A stretch of 32,993 bases of DNA from Methanobacteriota archaeon (GTDB taxonomy: Archaea; Thermoplasmatota; Poseidoniia; Poseidoniales; Poseidoniaceae), in assembly GCA_018662825.1 (NCBI GenBank), contig JABJFI010000116.1, forward strand, positions 1 through 32,993, written 5' to 3'. The translations under genes and the position numbers were made by a program. This document shows positions 30,301 through 32,993 of this stretch, in pieces. Numbering within the stretch: the stretch's first letter is position 1; each line of letters starts with the position of its first letter. A model generated the notes under the pieces. That model did no database searches. It saw only the letters and a program-made list of their open reading frames with translations, and was not told where the DNA came from.

Positions 30301-30555
30301 AAGATATCCTGTGCTACTTTGATTGTAATTTGTGGTTGGATTGAATTCGTCGATATAAGTATCAGCGGAAGCAGATATCATTGAAGTGACGAGCGAAACG
30401 CTGTGCTGCTCAGCGAGTTCCACCTCATAATCCATCGCTTGAGGTAACAGTAAATCTGCAAATAGGAACATCAAAACTAGGAAGATGGTCAAAGTGGTCC
30501 GACGGGGGGCAGTCTCGCGTAGCATGGGGCTCATCGCGTTCAAGACCTGCGCCAT
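21385..30555 (-). CDS. Giant surface protein (about 3056 aa): seven DNRLRE-like plus Fn3-like supermodules, then Ig-like repeats, C-terminal TM and acidic tail
   Basis: Single ORF; recurring D(T/A)YI...NxG...L.VG....R.L..FD...P......A.L......W....V.W modules; Ig-like VVWSATNGSISQTGVFTPYAVGQHTI; TM YYVGAVLIAIVSLVILGLLV followed by DYDDDEDYSYDEDDDEDDNESSS and terminal EWAEDENGTWWYRQEGDTEWGEWTD. Start placed at MAQVLNAM; ORF track start is 30627. Confidence 0.85.
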   Translation of the reverse strand: MAQVLNAMSPMLRETAPRRTTLTIFLVLMFLFADLLLPQAMDYEVELAEQHSVSLVTSMISASADTYIDEFNPTTNYNQSSTGYLGVSDAGFESRLLFEFPMNFTSSDTVHSATLNIVCDESSVSSSNIIIYPASLSTWNSTTATWSQSDIGNPWSTFGADSTSDRGAWEPPFRSSTNGTFSLNVTGIAQQAALSNESTVSFLISALDSEYECYFSDSTNLLYQPELVLVTSASAAGNGGSVVSDFAVDDMPLMSGDLILSADITPTLSYNTLVGDHVEYQLSLDDQFKVANDLEWHYSTIWDTFTTTTTSGTFSVPVSEQFSNGTKMYYRVRSMDSTDTLSDWSVTKKFLLPAHSVTDNGDGTASIEVDVDDLGVVGNFIEDSYSNQLSKNSKYGSSDIMETSVTSNKESLIHIRLDLGLLGLPSNATIVDAQVNLTRDSSSNNALLSMHEMVPNQWIESEVTWNRGSNANSWTDGGRVYSSTASDTGINGSQASSKFGFGFTDVLQSWLESGSTDSADFMITARGQNEAYSSTGTKSAVFYSSDAADDAKKPAVSITYAWGPTAPLATVSLTSPLSGEAVWNQSGHNFTANLTPSVSWTPSSSSHDMILQLATDEQFRNRVWASNTAVDNDFAPTDGILNMTGDLALNIGNMYFWRMAYQDSDGRYGPWSTSSFLVSSLESTWLGGERYEFRMKHGNGTNDGLYPECLDTYIDSGTPSQNYNEESKLLIAYNTYPIEALGLLNCNLRSNLLPAGYAVESAHLSMVVGSTPTNSPKVAVWESRQHNWTDDGATWSSYDGTNNWGMSGAKGWERSSLLDSIQLDTSYVTGDRIDWNVTLGVQNAMRENRSVDFLIGILGIGTGQSREVQLYPGVAADAQKPELTFVYVPGSNVVPSDPLPLTPLNGSWSMGTGVDLTPDKRPSLTWSFGSNLAVGGWAVQLDTTPTFDSTSLQTKTSWNDAGFDVTNFSYTPVTDLDDGVTWYWRIRAISSTNQIGNWSNSFSFSIPDLTTWQTCQDGSCASVELHHREAMPNLNLPNFLDTYVIESGSGASNTYNSSSQLKVGAVAYNRQAISLIKIPLNSIPQPINARVTSAQMSLYSEFSSTAGEPIAVRPVYQNWTTSANDTTYDGTNNWSQLGGRDLGVDLGPYVDLQDSVSAGWMTWDVSEAVQAALDSGSSTLSLAVYASNDITAYSNGPNVITFTSTEGLSSQHPWLNLTWSNGTSPVPTSTGINIGPANNSFSWDTNSHALIPNDTPEFSWSHNSSNSVDAWRVHIFEDADDDMAGRYTYDSRVDSTLFDLQNLTFTPTSSLNHAQTIRWTVQPVQAGMIGPQSNSTIFHIPDTDAAEIDSTHAWVSLQEGAIVESELYPMITQDTTLDEGNSLANNGGSSYLAVGQSSTNSILQSTTLIEMDFSSLPFPSSYEINNATLEISVVAGSDDIFVTVSEMITGWDESSSWSHPGNNTTSWMGTGAYHSADSEIPETSGFWINGTGTFEINVTAILQHAIERGQESLNIIIQPEEIDGTIDGTYYIASSEYSSISDRPKLTMNYELTSPWSPSNPTNMVPVDGSTLWNLSASTPSGTEVVDANWSSGDSNHTSWVLCGSSEGRMTQDLECFDSNLVVNGSTFNATWDVQNLTLSATNITKGDEWKYWRVRGDQDGRIGHWSNVQKFRIPEDQGFTDGLGNYTVQVSRGSIFSQTGLLPDVPDAEISSSATGNIGSATQLNLGTSSSGTGESQIYLEFDLSSMPWPTAMTPTSMILGMYRTSVTGTTSTTISAHACSTFSESSVTWNTNVPCMTSEITRSTLTLTPASGWVEWDLTSLAQSNVANGNLTMTILLKSVGTPSTSHAFYSSEGSNEDYRPRLVVQYVDNVNGIQPPAQPVLTSPQDGQVLYNISAPTLQPDDKPVLSWSAVSGATGYVVTIANETGVYKFNSWEANEIIGNTFRFTDSLTTGEVFTWWVQGVNQSIPGPSSSRWSFAIGDPHHADNSDLTYTYTFQTGNEVMQFGHTNIRETHLSEVNPTTNFGDAALVELGTYSGANAGMEARFTFALDNSQVPLPAFSNIHSASIGLYLDSWLFTGGANEMTFSVHRIINSQWAQSSSTWNASSTASSGAWGAPGMQAGIDYDATPISTFVDSDMSDKRWVWFDIGVNGMLIDNDNAWIIIATPNRGTLLANFVSSENGLEDNRPKILLNHTNVTSIDLTPTAPSTDADTSVTFSYAAYDHLTMAINAPVVWSATNGSISQTGVFTPYAVGQHTISACFGIICSSEIVTVTPGAPVELVVNPESATISADNSLQIVASVVDQNGNIVSGQTINYLPSNGSMDSSTEGLFIPYASGIQTVQVSWVDLTSTTQTTTVSITVETGLPSYFVVEGCQGTVPAGIWCAVTHTLYDQFGNEIIDVSEAGDLTWTTTNGNYSETSSEYFPDHIGVWHLNLTSTSGAGGSLLLTVGHGQMASLELASSSTSITADEQVWINTTRIDIRGNRLPVLLNSDQWVTPQDSELLVGAPAIWTPTSRGAKILEATYETISAQITITVEAGAIVSLLLIVDNNVSTWESFDITSDDIIDIKVKAYDQKDNRWIVSANWLIEHPEWSSQSFLEQLTGDETTFVPYYASETPYTITASYNDGILQHDVSINVSVSHGDLNSVIISAAGSDGASNTAFDLTADEYIDFSSELYDLDMNTIDSSILAWYLTNLDTGEVELITDSLLNDDMRWGASGVGNWSISASSINDAGFNVSDQVTMVVHHGEAVVISAILDTSEQTAGGQISFVITGQDADGNTFPQLVEWSEDGVTVENITAGQDDGTYIYTATIAGTHTLVYSTGIVESWENISVDPLYIVDSLTVELSSESIDQLGSFTVTVKAFDKYLNPIPIPSSADVDATGRAEVLNQGQGVWNIVTLDDGPQTITITAGTVSEERAVQVEGNVGGFFKAGGALYYVGAVLIAIVSLVILGLLVSTLRGGGSDYDDDEDYSYDEDDDEDDNESSSPAPGPSGPAPEAKSVPEITTATADDTSWQVEHRVDDDGTEWAEDENGTWWYRQEGDTEWGEWTD

Positions 30556-30693
30556 ATACTGTCTTTTCCCTTCCGTGCCTATGGGCCCCCTTTCAAGAAT
30601 ACAAAAAAATAGCCAATAACAATACATTTCCTACTTTGATTTTCTTCGATAAAAAGGAGAATGTTCAAGGAGGCTCGGCAATGACATCCATGC

Positions 30694-31650
30694 ATGAGCG
30701 AACTTTGGGTTGAAAAGCACCGCCCCCAGTCAGTCAACCAAATTCGCGGTCAAGCAGCAGTTGTGCAGCGTTTGATCATATATTCTGAAAAGAAAGAGTT
30801 TCCTCATTTGTTATTTGCGGGCCCACCAGGGACTGGAAAAACAACTGCTGCAATGGCTTTGACAAAGGATGTATTTGGAAAAGAATATCGCCGGAATTTA
30901 CTCGAGATGAACGCTTCTGATGAGCGGAAATTAGAAAGTATTCGTACCAAAGTAAAGCAATTTGCTCGTACCGCACCCTATGGAGGCGCCTCTTTCAAAA
31001 TTATTTTCTTGGATGAAGCGGATGCTTTGACCAACGATGCCCAAGGTGCTCTACGCCGAATAATGGAACAGTATGCTGAAACATGCCGATTCATTTTATC
31101 TTGTAATTATTCTTCCAAAATTATTGAGCCAATTCAATCCCGATGTGCAGTGTTCCGATTCCGGCCCTTGGCAGATTCCGACGTCAATGCCCAAGTTCAT
31201 CATGTGGCAAAGGAAGAAGGAGTGAAATTAGAAGATGATGCTGGTGAGGCTTTGACTCGTATCTCGCAGGGTGACTTACGTAAAGCACTCACTGGCCTCC
31301 AAGTAGCAGCAGCTCTCAATATGAAAGTAACACGTGAACTTATCTACGAAACATCAGCAACTGCTCCACCAGAAGCACTCCATCAATTCCTTATGGCGTG
31401 TCGAGATGATGGATTTCATGCTGCACGTCGACGATTACGCGAATTACTTGACAAATATGGCCTCGCCGGTACTGATTTTGTAAATCAATTACACCGCGAA
31501 CTCTACACTGCGGATTTCCTAACAGAAGATGCAAAGTTGGACATGACTGAATGGATGGCTGAAGTCGATTATCGCTTGGTAGAGGGTGGAGGAGAACAAA
31601 TTCAATTGGATGCTCTTACCGCGCGTCTTGTCACTCATTTGCGTGCATAA
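30694..31650 (+). CDS. rfcS: Replication factor C small subunit (clamp loader)
   Basis: MSELWVEKHRPQSVNQIRGQ, LLFAGPPGTGKTTAA, IIFLDEADALTNDAQGALRRIME, FILSCNYSSKIIEPIQSRCAVFRF. Confidence 0.96.
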   Translation: MSELWVEKHRPQSVNQIRGQAAVVQRLIIYSEKKEFPHLLFAGPPGTGKTTAAMALTKDVFGKEYRRNLLEMNASDERKLESIRTKVKQFARTAPYGGASFKIIFLDEADALTNDAQGALRRIMEQYAETCRFILSCNYSSKIIEPIQSRCAVFRFRPLADSDVNAQVHHVAKEEGVKLEDDAGEALTRISQGDLRKALTGLQVAAALNMKVTRELIYETSATAPPEALHQFLMACRDDGFHAARRRLRELLDKYGLAGTDFVNQLHRELYTADFLTEDAKLDMTEWMAEVDYRLVEGGGEQIQLDALTARLVTHLRA

Positions 31651-31715
31651 TTTCACTTTCACTTTTCGGCAAGGGCGTTAGAAAACAACTCCTTGTATAT
31701 CTCCTCGGCAGAGAT

Positions 31716-31892
31716 ATGACCACTCTTGTTAATCGCTGCTTGGACCTCATGTGTTGGACTGCTGCTGCACCGCTAATACACGTATTACGAAGAAGACAAT
31801 TACAAAAGCAAACCCAAGAACAACGAGATGTGCATCGAATTAGTCGACTGCTCAACAAGATATTATTGGCTCACAGCGATTTACTCTCATGA
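31716..31892 (+). CDS. Possible 58-aa small protein, unknown
   Basis: ATG...TGA ORF MTTLVNRCLDLMCWTAAAPLIHVLRRRQLQKQTQEQRDVHRISRLLNKILLAHSDLLS filling the gap between rfcS and the convergent membrane gene; below the size cutoff of the ORF track. No independent evidence. Confidence 0.25.
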   Translation: MTTLVNRCLDLMCWTAAAPLIHVLRRRQLQKQTQEQRDVHRISRLLNKILLAHSDLLS

Positions 31893-32810
31893 GGGTAAGT
31901 CTTCAGGGAGTTGTTCAACGACCCTAAGTTTCCACTCGTATGTACGGGTGTTTTCCCAAGGATCTCCTTGTTCATAAATCGTCACGATGATGTTGTGCTC
32001 TCCGAGTGAAAGGTCAGTGCCTAGAAGTATTGCAAATGCTTGGTCTAAATCTCCATGAGGCATGAGTTTTGAACTGCGTTCAGTATTCGATATATTTCCT
32101 GTGTTTTCTGCGATAACCTCGGCATTGTCCTCCCAGAAATCAGCATGACTTTCAAGTTCTACATCGCCTGCATTATTGGAAAGTGTGACCGAAATTCTTG
32201 CCCCATCAACATTGACGTTGTCTGCCAATCCGAAGAGAAGCCAAATTTCCCCTGTCAGTATTGTATCTTCTTCCACTTCCCAAGTGAGGGCACCAGATTC
32301 ACCCATACCTTTGGAAAAATTGAATTCTCCTCCTTCATTCTGAACCAAAACCCACTTGTCCGCTAATTGTGGCGCCACGATATCACCTAAAGGAGGATTC
32401 ACCAGCAGGAAAGCCATGGCCAAGAAAGTGAACGTATGAAGAAAGCCCGCTTTGAACCAAGTTCCCTTAGTGTACAATTCATTGAAAGAAGATGGCATTA
32501 CCATTCGATGCACTTGTGGAATTAGAAAGATTGCAGCCAATGGTGCCAAATAAAGAATGTCGGATTTTTCAACGGTGGTTCTAGGCATCAGAACATAGCG
32601 CATCAATAATGAAATAATCACGGAGAAACCGATTACAAGCCACATCGATGCGGTTTCTGCTTTTTCTTTGGCAACGTGTTTGACAGGGTCGAAAGGCTCG
32701 ATACCAAGGTCGCGGCCACTGCGCCTTTTCATCCGCTCTTTACCCTCATCAGCCACACGTTTTTGGCGGTCGACAGAGGCAGCAGCCATAGCGGTACTGA
32801 GGTCAACCAT
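31887..32810 (-). CDS. Membrane protein with about three TM segments and a C-terminal extracellular beta-rich domain
   Basis: MWLVIGFSVIISLLMRYVLM, ILYLAPLAAIFLIPQV, AGFLHTFTFLAMAFLLV, then TWEVEEDTILTGEIWLLFGLADNVNVDGARISVTLSN...HNIIVTIYEQGDPWENTRTYEWKLRVV. Confidence 0.75.
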   Translation of the reverse strand: MVDLSTAMAAASVDRQKRVADEGKERMKRRSGRDLGIEPFDPVKHVAKEKAETASMWLVIGFSVIISLLMRYVLMPRTTVEKSDILYLAPLAAIFLIPQVHRMVMPSSFNELYTKGTWFKAGFLHTFTFLAMAFLLVNPPLGDIVAPQLADKWVLVQNEGGEFNFSKGMGESGALTWEVEEDTILTGEIWLLFGLADNVNVDGARISVTLSNNAGDVELESHADFWEDNAEVIAENTGNISNTERSSKLMPHGDLDQAFAILLGTDLSLGEHNIIVTIYEQGDPWENTRTYEWKLRVVEQLPEDLPS

Positions 32811-32908
32811 ACCATCTCCAAATGAGTGGAGTGCATGAAGGCTACGGTGAAATTACATCACTTTTCATCCGTATGGTTGAAATGGGGAACGCGACAGGCG
32901 AGAGATAA

Positions 32909-32993
32909 GCCGGGGTGGCGTAGTTGGTGGCGCGTCGGACTCATAGGGCAGCCTACAAGGCAATCGTATGACGTGCAAACCCCTTGCGGTGTC
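32909..32993 (+). tRNA. tRNA-Met(CAT) 5' half, apparently interrupted by an intron after position 37; truncated by window end
   Basis: GCCGGGG-TG-GCG-TAGTTGGTGG-CGC-G-TCGGA-CTCATA: acceptor strand 32909..32915, D-arm 32918..32933, anticodon stem 32935..32939, anticodon CAT 32942..32944. The expected TCCGA 3' anticodon strand does not follow; GGGCAGCCTACAAGGC... follows instead. Confidence 0.75.

Noticed and set aside
30556-30693. Divergent intergenic region between the giant surface gene and rfcS as a regulatory site
   Set aside because: AT-rich with possible TATA-like stretches, but no motif could be defended without promoter mapping.
1-32993. Mobile elements, integrases, transposases, toxin-antitoxin or phage defence genes
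   Set aside because: No such motifs were found by eye. The tRNA at the right edge could be an integration site, but no integrase or attachment repeat is visible in the window.

Overview
This 33-kb window looks like euryarchaeal DNA, probably a Marine Group II/III (Thermoplasmatota)-type genome. That placement is inferred from RfcS, an archaeal-type AspRS, an apparently intron-split tRNA-Met(CAT) and very large Ig-like surface proteins; it is not proven. From left to right: (i) an edge-truncated secreted protein (minus strand, 1..1967, absent from the ORF track) with seven exact-period 144-bp repeats, probably a seven-bladed beta-propeller, flanked by sequon-rich linkers; (ii) bacterial-type MetK and archaeal AspS; (iii) a GPx-like protein, an alpha/beta hydrolase, an SDR, a membrane-anchored DNase I-like nuclease and a TPR protein; (iv) the most interesting segment, 9082..16781, with a luciferase-like flavin monooxygenase, AnsA-like asparaginase and AMSDH-like aldehyde dehydrogenase in an overlapping run, then panB and a membrane gene, then a LigB-type extradiol dioxygenase translationally overlapped with a second LigB-like protein. 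That second protein has lost all four active-site residues and carries a C-terminal RidA domain resembling 2-aminomuconate deaminase. Together this resembles a 2-aminophenol/2-aminomuconate meta-cleavage module (AmnB/AmnA-AmnC-AmnD logic) with an unusual subunit-deaminase fusion; (v) an APC permease with a C-terminal EF-hand pair; (vi) two minus-strand surface proteins (885 and about 3056 aa), the larger built from seven roughly 1-kb DNRLRE-like plus Fn3-like supermodules; (vii) rfcS, a membrane protein and a 5' tRNA-Met half truncated by the window end. All family assignments were made by eye from translated motifs; no searches were run.
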